From Chamaea fasciata (Eukaryota > Chordata > Aves > Passeriformes > Sylviidae), in the NCBI GenBank assembly GCA_029207755.1, contig JARCOQ010000004.1:40728305-40792304 (forward strand): a stretch of DNA of 64,000 nt, in the 5' to 3' direction. Below are positions 25,001 through 36,565 of this stretch, one piece after another. The notes below the pieces were generated by a model, which ran no database searches, was not told the DNA's origin, and was given only the letters and a program-made list of their open reading frames with translations. The translations under genes were made by a program, and so were the position numbers. Position 1 is the stretch's first letter; each line of letters opens with the position of its first letter.

Positions 25001-28000
25001 TTAAGGAGGAAAATTTTTGTTGTATTATTCACCTGTATGCAATTTCAGTACAGCTCAAATCTACCCAAGTGGATTCTTACCTGTTTTTCAATACAGCTCT
25101 TCTAATCTAAAAATTTATGATGTTTTACCACACCATAACGGCATGACTAAAAGAAAAAGAAATAATCATTCCATATCTTGCAAGAGTGTTCCACATGAAA
25201 AACACAGCCATGTACATGTATTGACTTCATAGCTTTCTTTCCATTATTTATATCTAAATTAAAGATACTGAGAATAACATTAGGTCTATCCTCCCAGCAG
25301 AACTGAATCTGGACAGTGGTGTCAGGTTTAGTGTGATTCCAGTTTCTGAGCAGAGATACTCTAAAAGTAAATATGCTGTAGTCTGGGAAATAGTGAGCTA
25401 ATTCTAAAATTCTTTCCAGATCTCTGTATTATTTTACTGCAAATATGTCCACACTTGCTTCAGAACTAAATTTTACCTTGCCACATTTCCAAAACCTTTT
25501 TCTGAGAACAAGCATCATTTTGTGAATGCAAGTGAGTATACTCTTACGCCCATACCCAAAAAACTACAAGTAGGTTATTCAAGGATTCAAACACAAAGTA
25601 AGCAAAAACTAACAAAGTTGCAGTTTTATGCTTGGCATTTGTAGACATTTGTATGGAAACAAAGAGAGGTTAAGCATGCCAAGCACATGTTCTAGAAACA
25701 ATGCTTCCAATATTAAAATAAGGTTGACTTTTTCTAACTACTAAAACTTGCAGCAACATATTCATGTCCCAACACATACTGCCAAGGTCAGGCCGCAGAC
25801 TGTATTTTCAAAAAAATACGTCTGCCAAAAAAGAAATGGCTGCTTCAAGTAAATTAGATTTCTCTACTGTTTTTATCAAAACACCAAGGTCTTCAAGGTC
25901 AAAACCCACATGAGAAATCTGCAGAAAAGCCACAAAGTTACCATATGTTTGCTTTATACTAAGGCTTTTATGTATGTTTTATATTGACACAAGTCCATTA
26001 CACCCATGCATTAAAACAACGTTCAGGAGTTTTACAAAGCTGTGTGGGTGAAGTTTAAAAGGAGAAGCCCATATATTTTTAAAAATTTGAAAACTACTGT
26101 TATTTTTCGCTACCTTTATGTTAAGCTAAAAATTGATTTAAGATGACATTTTGCATTGTTCACCTTAACCACTACACCTATAGAGGAAACATAAAAGAAA
26201 GAGTAGATTATATATAAATAAGTACATCTTATACATAGATATGTTTAAAGTTATGCATTTAGGAAGAAATAATCCTAACTCAACATTTAGGAAAAAAACA
26301 CAGTCTTTAGTTAATATGACATAACATTCAATAGTAAAAACTTTCAAAAACTAATCCTGTGAAAACAGCAGCTTAATGCTGGGCAGTTCTCAAAAATGCA
26401 GATCAGTTGAAAAGTGTTACTAAGAAAGGATGAAATAATTAAACACAGAAAATTAAACACACCACAAAAACCTCTGGTGCACATTCTGAGTGCTGAAGAA
26501 ACCTGATCAAAAATACATGGAGTAATGCCACTGGCCCTGTCTAGGTTTCCTCTAGGCTTATTTTGGATATTCTTTACTCAAGCAAAATTTCAAGCCTTAG
26601 TTTTAATGGGGTTTCCTGAGAAAAATCAGGCATAAAAGATTATAGCATTCCAGCTCCCATTTCTTCCTCCCATCTCTTTCAAAAGACTTAGAAACTTATT
26701 GATCATAAGGCATAAAAATTTAAAATTAAATCCTTACAAATTTCATTAGGAGTCAACAGCCACATAAAACTAAGTATCAGAAACACAGGTGAAGGGAGTA
26801 TCAAGAACAATAATAAAGCACTTCCTCTTCTATTTGGTAATCTGTGTAACACCAGCTTCCTGGCAAAAAAAAAGGAAACAAAACAAACCAACCAACCAAC
26901 CAAAGAAACAAAAAAGGCATACTGCTGAAGTTTTGCTTCCCACAAGAAGTCATAAATAAATAAAACAGGTGTATGGGTTGGTTTTGTTTTGGTATTTTAA
27001 CTTTTTAATGGTTCAACCAGTAAATTTAACGGAACATATCCTTGTTCCTTAAGTAAAAACGTTCACTTAAATATGTGTGGACAGAAGAAACATCTAACAC
27101 AAATCACAGTGAAAATCTTCTTTTCAATGAAAAGATTATACACAATAATGGAAAAAAACTTGTTTCCATGTTACCTAACAACATGAATCATTTATTTTGA
27201 AAAAAAATGCAACAAAAAATGGTACTATTTAAAGAAAATTTATTTATCATGTACAAAAGCTTTCGTAACCTTTTCAACACAATAAAGACAGCAACTTTAG
27301 GCAACAGAACACAGAAATAAACTAACTCAGTTGATCTGAAATCTAGAACACTTGTTCTAATTCATATAAAAATTTCTACCACAGCTTTCAGGCTGTCATG
27401 AGAGAACTGTGGAGTCATTTGGTGTCTCTCCATTTTGCAGATCATTTTTCAATGCATATCAAATGTGCACTGTGCTAAAGAGCTTGAGACCCTGGTTTGA
27501 ACATCAAGACTCCATAACACTATCAGCTTCCTCATTTTACTGCTCCAGAGTACCAGCCAAAAAAAAAAAAAAAAAGGTATCCTCCTAGAAATATCCATTT
27601 AGATCAACAGTATCAGTGGATCAACAGCAAAATGGCCTGAGTTGGAAAAGATTTTCAAGATCCTCTCATTCCAACTCCCCTGACATGGTGAGAGGCACCT
27701 TCCAGTAGATCAGGTTGCTCAAAGCCCTGTTCTGGCCCTGAACACTTTCACAGATGGGTCACCCACAGCCCCCCTGGGATAATTTTTCCAGTGCCTCGCT
27801 ACCCTTATAGCAAACAATTTATTCCTAAGATCTAATTTAAACATTATTTTATCTCTTTTAACTTACAGATCTGGCTCCTTTTACACTTTAAACCTGTAAT
27901 GTGTTCTGGTACAGGTTCCAAAACTTTTCTGTCTAGTTCCAAGAAAAGCCACTGCAGTATAAATATTAAATTCATTAAAATATGCGAGATTAAATTTAGC

Positions 28001-30897
28001 ATTTTGTACCAGAAGACATTTAAGGCAGTATCACAAATTTCCAAATCAACAAGACCATAAAGTCGAACAATTAAAGAGAGGTTACCATTGTATTCAACAA
28101 GTTCGTTTCCAGGGCACTTTCCTGATAGTTGTACGGTTAATAAAACATAGCATCTGTTCTTCTTGCCATGACGTACCATCAACACAGCAAACTTGGTCAC
28201 AGTATAAAGAGGCATGATATATAACAGAGACATTCAAAAACAATACAGTATTTTTAGACAAATACTGCCTTTGAACTGATCTAGTATCCCACTGGAACTA
28301 ACAGGGTCAAGGGATGCAGCAACAGGAGAAGTCAATGTGATGGGGTCAGAGATATTTCAGACAAGAGGCACAGAACGGGGACAGCGAGATAGAGCCATCT
28401 ACCTGCCCCTCAACAAAGCATGCACTACTAGTGAGCAGCTAGGAGATCACAGAACTATTTCCTAGCACTGAGATACCTTGGCACCAACTCTCAGAAGTTC
28501 TCCTGCTCCTACACAGTATGGTGAGAAGATACATCGTCTTTTTTCTGTTTTCCACTGTAGCTACAGCCTCTTGTGCAAAACCCTGGTTTTCCATCTTAGT
28601 CAATCAATTTGAAAACTTTGCTTTCTTGTAAATTCAAAACAATGTTGGGCCTCTGCCCAGCTCACTGGACAGGAAAAAAAAGCCTGAACAAAGAATAAGG
28701 GAGTTAATTCACAGAGGCATCAAGGAATACCAGCAGAGACTAAGGACAAAAAGAAACACATATTTACATCTGTTTCATGAACAGTTATGTTGCCTCACAT
28801 AATGGGAATGGGAGAAATTCATAGCAATAAAAAAGCAGTCCATTGTCAAAAGTTACTAAAGCATGAAGACATGCTTTTTAGTTCAGAAAATCACAAAACC
28901 ACTATTCTTATCAGCCATAAATATCACTCTACAGGTGCCCTATATTTATGATGATCCCTAGGCACACGTTATTCATTGTTTAGCGCTCCACCAGAGAACC
29001 TCATGTTTGACCCATTTGCACTGAGTATGGTTTACTGGCACAATTCACTATCTTAAAAAAAAGAAGCAATAGACCATTATCCAGCTCCTATACTTAGCAG
29101 GAGACCATAAAGCTCAGTGAGCTAAGTATTGAAAACAAGAATAGAGACTGTATGAGGTTCCATTTTAACATTTATTTTCAGAGCAACCCAATATATTCCA
29201 GGGTTTATATCCTGAGCTCTTACTGGGAAAAAAAAGCAACAAATCTATCTCAAAAACAGCTGAGTTTTCAGCTGTTGATAGCCAGCTACTAGAAATAGGA
29301 TTTACAAAACCAACTCATTTTTTCTTCAGCACCAAACAACTATTAGCTTGTAATGATTTTCAGTTGAAGTTCAACTGGTCTGGATTTGAACAACTGTAGC
29401 AATACATTTGAAAAGGCCTTAAGCCTTACTAACAGACAAGATCTTATTCTTCCTATATTTAAAATTAAAAATGCAGCTTTCCAGAATTAAGGGACAGAAG
29501 CAGTCACCTACCTCATAACAAGCTCTGAGGTGTCATTAAGGAAAACCTTCCCATTTTTACAAAAATTATGGCAGTTAGTGCAGTTCTTCAAAAACTAGGC
29601 AAATGAACATACATACTTACATATATTTCTCTTTAGGAAATGCATATTTGTAAAAATATCTAAAATTATTAAAGAAAGGTATTTTTCCTTTCAAGTATCT
29701 GATAGCTTATGTAGCATTACAACCTTCTATTATTTTGTAGTACCATATTTTTCACAGTGGTTTTCAACACAAAGTAAATAGTACAAGAGATTTTATCCTC
29801 ATCATCAGGATGATGAGTAGCAGCCCATATCCAAGACACAATATCTAGAGAATTACCAATTATGGGTGAAGTGGCTTTTATGCAAAAGCTTGTAACACTA
29901 GAGAGACATGCAATTATATTGGAAGAATTTTAAATTAATTTGGACATTTCCTTTAGACTTTGACACTACAATAGGAAGCAACAGGTTATCCAACAAAATA
30001 AGTAGATTCTTTAGTACAGCATGCTATCCTTAATGAATGATCTTTTGCATATGTTTGTGTTGAATGTATACAGACAAAAATCAATATATTTCAAAAATGT
30101 GGACAAAGGCAGCATGAACCTTATTAAAGGCTTTTAAGTTGTGCTGTGTTCTCAGGTGTCCATTTCCCAAGGCAAATAACCTTTCTGTCTGACCAATTAA
30201 ATCAGAAATAAAGGACAAACAAATTAATTTGGGAATTTTCTTTTCAGCCTGGAATGTTCATGGCAGCTTTACAAGCCTAATCAAAACATATCCAACACAA
30301 TAAATATCTTCTAGTGCTTTAAAAGAGAAGAGATAGGAAGAAGAAAAGAATGAAATATCCACACTGTATCATTTTCTGAACGTATTACAGGGAAGCAGAC
30401 TTTGGCAGGCAGCTTTCCTTATAAATAACTTAAATTAACCAATCAATAGGAGAGCATTCTTTCAACAGCTTAACTGTTTACATTAAAGCTGGCTATGGTT
30501 TCCACTGGAACTAATATGAGTAAACAAATAAAATAGCATTTAGCTTATGCAGCACTGCAGTCATTATAGAAAAGCCAGGAAAGGCAAAAACTAATGAGAT
30601 TGTGGACATTTTCATGCATCTTGGCTCTACAGTCTGGCAAAATACCTGGCACCCTAAAAAGCTGGATGCCAGACAGCTAGCAGTGCTTTAAATTTGTTAA
30701 AGAAGGTGAATCAGTAATGGCATTTAAAGTGTGCCATTAAGACATTAAGATGTTAAACTCAAGCCTTACACTGCCATCTTATAATTCCCAATCTGTTTCA
30801 CAAGTTTAGGTGCTAAGAAAAGACAAAGCAGAAAAACTGTGTAACCAAAACATCTCATGAAAAAGTCCAGAGTTTCCCAGGGAAGAGAGGAACCCAC
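22028..30897. other. DTWD2 intron 1, proximal 8.9 kb
   Basis: Long AT-rich intron sequence. Apart from a CR1 piece at about 27630-27850 and small simple repeats (AACC repeats near 26885, an A-run near 27558) I recognise nothing. The 129-codon minus ORF at 27844-28233 has no domain I know and no convincing splice context. Confidence 0.6.
27630..27850 (-). repeat. CR1 LINE fragment, antisense
   Basis: 'gagttggaaaagattttcaa', 'ccttccagtagatcaggttg' and 'tttattcctaagatctaatt' are complemented CR1 3' UTR phrases. The tail itself is lost. It is old and diverged. Confidence 0.8.
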
Positions 30898-31416
30898 TGT
30901 AGTAGTTTGAAGGCAAAAGAAATGAGAGGCTCCAAGTCAGAGATACAATTTAATAGGAAAAAAAAAGAAAGAAAGTAAAATAAAATAGATGCAATAATAC
31001 AAAAGACCACTGACAGAGTCAGAATACAACCTGAGCGGAGTGATGGAAGCAGTCCAGATGAGGTGGTCTTCCTGAAGCAGTGATCCTGTAGAAAGGTCTG
31101 GTAGCTCGGGTCCTCTGGGAATCCAGTGGGTAAGCGCCGCTCTGGTGTTCAGAGTCTCAGCTTATATCCAGGCTGGAATGCTTGGTTTCTTCCTCTGGGC
31201 GGAGCATCTCACAATGGGATGGTGAGTCATGTGATAAGGCCTGATGGGCCCATTAACAGGAGGTAGTCCAGGAGGGGTTATCTGTGAGCTGTGTAGCAAA
31301 GGTGTTGATGGGCCCATTAACAGAAGATAAGCCAGAGTGGAGGAGGCAGGGAGCACTGCCTCACCTGGTTTCAACAGTTCATGAAATGGTGATAGAATAT
31401 ACTTCAACCCAGGACA
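30898..31416 (-). repeat. 3' LTR of the provirus, 519 bp
   Basis: In proviral orientation it runs from TGTCCTGGGTTGAAG to CAAACTACTACA. A TATA-like TGGATATAAG lies at 31161-31170 and an ATTAAA poly(A) signal at 30949-30954. A purine-rich AAGGGGTGGATAA (about 31417-31429) directly precedes it, as expected for a polypurine tract. It differs from the 5' LTR by 4 substitutions and 1 indel. Confidence 0.95.
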
Positions 31417-31507
31417 TTATCCACCCCTTATTCTATTACCATCTACATCATCCCAAATCAATACCTTCCTTAAACGACACACACACACACATATATATAA
31501 TGAAAAC

Positions 31508-34500
31508 CTACACACAGTTCTCACTTAAAATAAGGTCTCCTTGTGGTACACAGTGGGTTTCCCCATCCTTTTGCATCACCCACCAAGTGTAACCAGGTCC
31601 TTGAGCAAAGACAACCCCACGGATGGGTTTGCCCTTGCCTGACATGGGATTAATCCAAACAGTCTTTCCTAACATACCTCTCATGTGTACCACAGGGACC
31701 CTATCTCCATCCACTGTGTGCAAGGATTCAGACTGGGCAGGACCAGCTCGATTGATGGACCCTCGGGTATTGACCATCCAGGTGGCCTTTGCTAAATTCT
31801 GTTCCCAATTTTTGAAGGTCCCTCCACCAAGTGCCTTAAGGGTAGTTTCAAGCAGTCCATTGCAGCGTTCCACCTTCCTGGCAGCTGGTGCATGATATGG
31901 GACATGGTATATCCATTCGATTCCGTGTTCTCTGGCCCAAGTGCTTATGAGGCCATTCTTGAAATGAGTCCCGTTGTCTGACTCAATTCTCTCAGGGGTG
32001 CCATTTCTCCACAGGACCTGCTTTTCCAGGCCCAAGATGGTGTTCCGGGCAGTAGCATGAGGCACAGGGTAGGTCTCCAGCCATCCAATGGTTGCTTCCA
32101 CCATGGTGAGCACGTAGCGCTTGCCTCGGCGGGTTTGGGGAAGGGTGATGTAGTCAATTTGCCAGGCTTCCCCATACCTATACTTTCACCATCGTCCACC
32201 ATACCACAGAGGCTTCACTCGCTTGGCCTGTTTGATTGCAGCACAGGTCTCGCAGTCATGGATAGCCTGGGAGATGCTGTCCATAGTAATGTCCACTCCT
32301 CGGTCACGAGCCCATCGATATGTTGCATCTCTCCCTTGATGACCAGAGGCATCATGAGCCCAACGAGCTAGGAATAATTCTCCTTTGTGCTGCCAGTCTA
32401 GATCAACTTGAGATACTTCCACTTAGGCAGCTCGCTCCACCTGCTCGTTGTTATGATGTTCTTCATTAGCCCGACTCTTGGGTACGTGCGCATCCACGTG
32501 TCGAACCTTCACGGTCAGCCTTTCTACTCGGGTGGCGATGTCCTGCCAAATCTCAGCAGCCCAGATGGGTTTCCCTCTGCGCTGCCAGTTGGCCTTTCTC
32601 CAGCGGTCTAGCCATCCTCACAGAGCATTAGCCACCATCCACGAGTCAGTGTAGAGATAGAGCCTTGGCCACTTCTCTCGTTCAGCAATATTTAAAGCCA
32701 GTTGGACAGCTTTAAGCTCTGCGACCTGACTCGATCCACCTTCTCCTTCGGTAGCTTGTGCAACTTGTCGTGTGGGGCTCCATACAGCAGCTTTCCATTT
32801 CCGGTTAGCACCTACAATTCGGCAGGAACCATCGGTGAAAAGGGCATATCGTCTCTCACTCTCCGGTAGCTCGTTATATGGTGGGGCTTCCTCGGCCCGT
32901 GTCACTTGCTCTTCCTCTTCTTCAGAGGATAATCCAAAGGTCTCACCTTCAGGCCAGTTTGTTATAATTTCCAGAATTCCAGGGCGATTCAGGTTTCTAA
33001 TACGGGCGCGCTGCGTGATCAGGGCGATCCATTTGCTCCACGTGGTGTCGGTGGCGTGATGTGTGGTAGGAGTCTTTCCCTTGAACATCCACCTCAGCAC
33101 CGGTAGTCGAGGTGCCAGAAGCAGCTGTGCTTCAGTACCAATCACCTCTGAGGCAGCTTGGACTCCTTCATAGGCGGCTAAGATTTCCTTCTCTGTGGGA
33201 GTGTAGTTGCCTTCGGATCCTTTGTAGCTTCGGCTCCAGAATCCCAGTGGTCATCCCCGAGTCTCACCCGGCAACTTCTGCCAAAGGCTCCATGACAGAC
33301 CATGGCTCCCAGCTGCAGAGTAAAGCACATTCTTCACCTCTGATCCCGTCCTGACTGCGCCAAGGGCTACCGCATGAGCAATTTCCTGCTTGATCTGGGC
33401 GAAAGCTTGCTGCTGTTCTGGGCCCCAGTGGAAATCGTTCTTCTTGCGGGTAACCAGGTAGAGAGGGCTCACGATTTGGCTATACTCGGGAATGTGCATC
33501 CTCCAGAAGCCTATGGCACCTAGGAAAGCTTGTGTTTCCTTCTTGTTGGTCGGTGGAGACATTGCAGTGATCTTATTGATGACTTCGGTGGGAATCTGAC
33601 GCCGTCCATCTTGCCACTTCACTCCCAGAAACTGGATCTCTCGAGTAGGTCCCTTGACTTTGCTCCTCTTGATGGCGAAGCCAGCCTTCAGGAGAATCTG
33701 AACGATCTTCTCTCCCTTCTCAAAGACTTCTGTTGCTGTTTCTCCACAACATAATGTCGTCAATGTATTGCAGGTGTTCTGGAGCCTCACCCTTTTCCAG
33801 TGCAGCCTGGATCAGTCCATGGCAAATGGTGGGACTGCTTCCACCCCTGGGGCAGTCGGTTCCAGGTGTACTGCACGCCCCTCCAGGTGAAGGCAAACTG
33901 AGGCCTGCATTCTGCTGCCAGAGGAATGGAGAAAAAGGCATTTGCAATATCAATGGTCGCATACCATTTTGCTGCCTTGGATTCCAGCTCATACTGAAGC
34001 TCCAACATGTCTGGTACGGCAGCGCTCAGTGGTGGTGTGACTTCATTCAGGCCACGGTAATCCACTATCAGTCTCCATTCTCCACTGGACTTACGCACGG
34101 GCCATATAGGGCTATTAAAGGGTGAACGAGCCTTGCTTACCACCCCTTGGCTCTCCAGCTCACGAATCATCTTATGGATGGGGACCACAGAGTCTCTGTC
34201 GGTGCGATATTGCCGACGGTGCACTGTTGCTCGGGCGATCGGCACCTGTTGTTCTTCAACTTTCAGTACTCCCACAGCAGAGGGGTCATCTGAGAGTCCA
34301 GGCAAGGTACTCAGTTGTCTGATGCCTTCTGTCTCTAGGGCAGCTATGCCAAAAACCCAGCGGTATCCTTTTGGGTCTTTGAAATACCCATTTCTGAGAT
34401 AGTCTATGCCCAAAATGCATGGGGCTTCTGGACCAGTCACAATGGGGTGTTTCTGCCATTCTTTCCCAGTCAGACTTACTTCAGCTTCCAGTACAGTCAG

Positions 34501-34698
34501 CTCTTGGGATCCTCCTATCACCCCAGAAATGGAAATGGATTCCGCTCCCACATACCTTGATGGCATCAGAGTACACTGAGCACCGGTATCAACCAGAGCC
34601 GTATATCTTTGTGGGTCAGATGTTCCAGGCCATCGAATCCACACAGTCCAGGAGATCTGATTGTCCCTTTCCTCTACCTGGCTAGAGGCAGGGTCCCC
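31508..34698 (-). pseudogene. pol: ERVL-like pol (protease-RT-RNase H-integrase), broken
   Basis: Domains in order: aspartic protease with DTGA (codons near 34580-34590); reverse transcriptase with LPQGW (near 33850) and a YIDD catalytic box (33756-33767); RNase H with TDGS, an ELKAVQLAL glutamate and YTDS; an integrase zinc region (HDASGH ... CETC); and the integrase core with QIDYI, ESDNGTHF and KVERCNG supplying the D, D and E. The reading frame is broken by frameshifts near 33831-33842 and 33737-33748, and by in-frame stops at 33251-33253 (TGA), 32618-32620 (TGA), 32423-32425 (TAA) and 32186-32188 (TGA). The largest open piece of integrase is 31508-32113. This copy cannot make a full Pol. 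The frame starts directly after the gag UAG. Confidence 0.93.
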
Positions 34699-34701
34699 CT
34701 A
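34699..34701 (-). promoter_or_regulatory. In-frame UAG between gag and pol, candidate readthrough site
   Basis: Gag ends GAC CAG GAA TAG, and pol continues in the same frame with GGG GAC CCT. From the stop to the nominal pol start at 34644 is exactly 18 sense codons. UAG followed by G is the layout used for readthrough in gammaretroviruses, and a single-stop gag-pol arrangement is also reported for ERVL-type elements. I did not fold the downstream RNA for a pseudoknot. Confidence 0.6.
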
Positions 34702-35754
34702 TTCCTGGTCATGGCATACATTGCTCTCTTCTTGTAAATATGTTTCTGAGGTTCCTTCAAGAGGATCAGTCATATCATCATTCCTGTACCGTCTGGAGTT
34801 CTGTGCACGAGAGACCAGAGCAACATAGATTCTAGATGGGCTCTTTGTAGTAGGTGTTTCTCTTTTCAGTTCACGTACCCAGGCTACTAAGGAGGAGGTG
34901 GGTTTTCCATCCCACTTCCTCATGTCTTCTCCATGCTCCCGAAGAAAAGACCAGAGGTTACCTCGTGGTGTGTATCCTCTCTCCCTGGCTGGGGAGCGCC
35001 TGCTCCTAATGGCAGAGACTCTCATTGGCTCTGGTTGGATATGGTAAATTTCTTCCTTAAGTTCTTTTTTCAGTTTCTGATGGCCTTCTTCAATCAAGTT
35101 CCGGACTTGCTCAGCCAGGCTTGTTTCCACAGATGAGACATGGGTACGAACTGGAGCAGTGACAGTGTCCTCGTAAATTCTTAGTTTATTAGCCAAGACA
35201 CCTACCCTGTCCTCACCTTCCCTCCATTGCAGTGTTGCCAGGTAACGTGAGTACATCCCGGGTCCAAGCTGTGCAAATCTCAACCACATCCGTGATGTGC
35301 ACTGGACATCATCTGGGTTTTTAGGAAATCTCTCACCTTCTGAAAAAATGATCTCCAACACAGCCAATTCCCTCAAGCATCGGATACCTTGTTCTATTGT
35401 GTTCCATTTTCCTTGGTGCACTTGGAGGTCTTCTTTACAAAGGTATCTATCCTTCACACTTGTTAGCAGTCGCTGCCAGAGGCTTAGAGGTTCTTGGCTT
35501 TTCCCAATCCCCTGGTCAATGACCACATCCCAGGACAACAATCCCAGTTGCCTGGCCTCACTTCCATCCAGAATGGTGTCATTGGCTGCAGCGTCCCAGA
35601 TGAGGAGCAGCCAGGTCAGGATGGACTCGTTGGTCTGGCAGGTGAATTCCCTTCGCAGGTCACGCAGCTTACCCAGAGATAGAGAGCGAGTGATGATTTC
35701 TGGCTCTGTCTCTTCTGTTGATTGTGAAGGTCCTGCTGCACCCTCATCAGTCAC
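34699..35754 (-). CDS. gag: ERVL-like gag ORF, 351 codons as bounded here
   Basis: This is the open frame between the leader repeats and pol. The listed 5' end is a GTG codon and is only nominal: the frame stays open upstream to a TAG at about 35890-35892. The protein has an N-terminal helical part rich in Leu and Trp (LTWLLLIWDAA, LWQRLLTSV) like a capsid precursor, a charged segment around residues 215-235 (LIEEGHQKLKKELKEEIY), and basic Arg-rich stretches later (RSRRSPARERG). I see no CCHC zinc knuckle. It ends at TAG (34699-34701), followed in the same frame by GGG GAC and pol. Identification rests on position and general character, not on a strong domain match. Confidence 0.8.
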   Translation of the reverse strand: MTDEGAAGPSQSTEETEPEIITRSLSLGKLRDLRREFTCQTNESILTWLLLIWDAAANDTILDGSEARQLGLLSWDVVIDQGIGKSQEPLSLWQRLLTSVKDRYLCKEDLQVHQGKWNTIEQGIRCLRELAVLEIIFSEGERFPKNPDDVQCTSRMWLRFAQLGPGMYSRYLATLQWREGEDRVGVLANKLRIYEDTVTAPVRTHVSSVETSLAEQVRNLIEEGHQKLKKELKEEIYHIQPEPMRVSAIRSRRSPARERGYTPRGNLWSFLREHGEDMRKWDGKPTSSLVAWVRELKRETPTTKSPSRIYVALVSRAQNSRRYRNDDMTDPLEGTSETYLQEESNVCHDQE

Positions 35755-35842
35755 TATGCGGACTGATTTGGTCCTTGATTTCTTCTTCTGAACGGGGGCA
35801 ACTGCTACTGGTTTAGGCTGTTCCAGTTCAGTGATGGTTTGT

Positions 35843-36070
35843 GTGGAGATGCTGATGGCACCCTTAGGCCCTTTCTCATCTGTGACAGTCTACATAGATG
35901 TGGAACACTGTTGCCTCACTTTTGGCTTCTTTCTCCTCTGTGAGGGTCTGTGTAGATGAGGACACTGTTGCCTTGCCTTTGGTTCCTTTCGCCTCTGTGA
36001 CACTCTGTGTAGACACTGATACTGTTGCTCTGCTTCTTTTTCCCTCTTCCTCCAGAACACGCTGTATCAC
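35843..36070 (-). repeat. 57-bp coding tandem repeat, about four units
   Basis: On the plus strand, the shared word ACTGTTGC recurs at 35907, 35964 and 36021, exactly 57 bp apart. A fourth diverged unit lies at about 35850. Each unit encodes 19 residues of the type ATVSxSTQxxTExKxxKxx (one is ATVSSSTQTLTEEKEAKSE). Two units are in the leader ORF frame, one is disrupted, and the fourth is in the gag frame. Confidence 0.85.
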
Positions 36071-36484
36071 ACTAGGTAGTGTAAGCATCGTGCGGGCCGT
36101 GCAGAGAAGACAAAGCAGGACTGACAACAACATCATGCTGTCCTTGGCATCCAGAGGGTATTCCATATTTTCAAAAACTGCTGTGACATGCCTGAAAAGC
36201 TGGAAAAAATCATTCTTCACCCCTCCCCACAGGGGCTGGGTGAGATTGTTGAGGCCCCAGATGTAGCATCCTAGACCAGAACAAGAAAACAAAAGTGGGT
36301 GTATATTCTGAATAATGTTCATTGCCTCGGAGTTTATCAAGCAATGGACATAATAGACCACTAAAGCAATTTTAGTACCATACCCTGGTCTACGCAGGAG
36401 CATTAAGACTGGCAGATAGTATCCCAGTTGTGGAAAAATATAGAGAGATAGATATAAGACACATGTAAGCATGTTGAGCATCAT
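35876..36484 (-). CDS. Pre-gag hydrophobic ORF with Ser/Thr repeats, 202 codons
   Basis: The ORF starts with ATGATG about 60 nt downstream of the primer binding site, so it is the first large ORF on the genomic RNA. Residues 2-30 are strongly hydrophobic (LTCVLYLSLYIFPQLGYYL). A second hydrophobic stretch lies at 39-50 (IALVVYYVHCLI) and a third at 115-140 (MMLLSVLLCLLCTA). Residues 148-190 are a hydrophilic, Ser/Thr/Lys/Glu-rich tandem repeat of 19 residues. The last codons (after about 192) look out of frame with the repeat pattern. I do not recognise this as a known retroviral protein. It may be a separate accessory protein or an N-terminal extension of Gag cut off by a frameshift. Confidence 0.7.
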   Translation of the reverse strand: MMLNMLTCVLYLSLYIFPQLGYYLPVLMLLRRPGYGTKIALVVYYVHCLINSEAMNIIQNIHPLLFSCSGLGCYIWGLNNLTQPLWGGVKNDFFQLFRHVTAVFENMEYPLDAKDSMMLLSVLLCLLCTARTMLTLPSVIQRVLEEEGKRSRATVSVSTQSVTEAKGTKGKATVSSSTQTLTEEKEAKSEATVFHIYVDCHR

Positions 36485-36543
36485 AGCAAACAGGTGTCTT
36501 CTTCAATACAAAATTGTAATTCTGAGTTTTCTCAGTGCCTTGT

Positions 36544-36561
36544 CCCGCACGTTGGGTGCCA
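36544..36561 (-). other. Primer binding site, tRNA-Lys-like
   Basis: Four bases inside the 5' LTR, the minus strand reads TGGCACCCAACGTGCGGG. This closely resembles the tRNA-Lys(1,2) site TGGCGCCCAACGTGGGGC (15 of 18 positions by my count) and starts with the obligatory TGG. Confidence 0.8.
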
Positions 36562-36565
36562 AAAA

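Noticed and set aside
27844..28233. 129-codon minus-strand ORF in intron 1
   Set aside because: It has no recognisable domain or convincing splice sites, and its start abuts a CR1 fragment.
31417..31507. Possible env or dUTPase between integrase and 3' LTR
   Set aside because: Only about 90 bp separate the integrase stop from the LTR, occupied by a purine tract and a CA/TA simple repeat. There is no room for either gene.
33733..34125. 130-codon plus-strand ORF and other plus ORFs within 31284-36266
   Set aside because: These are antisense shadows of the gag-pol coding strand of the provirus.
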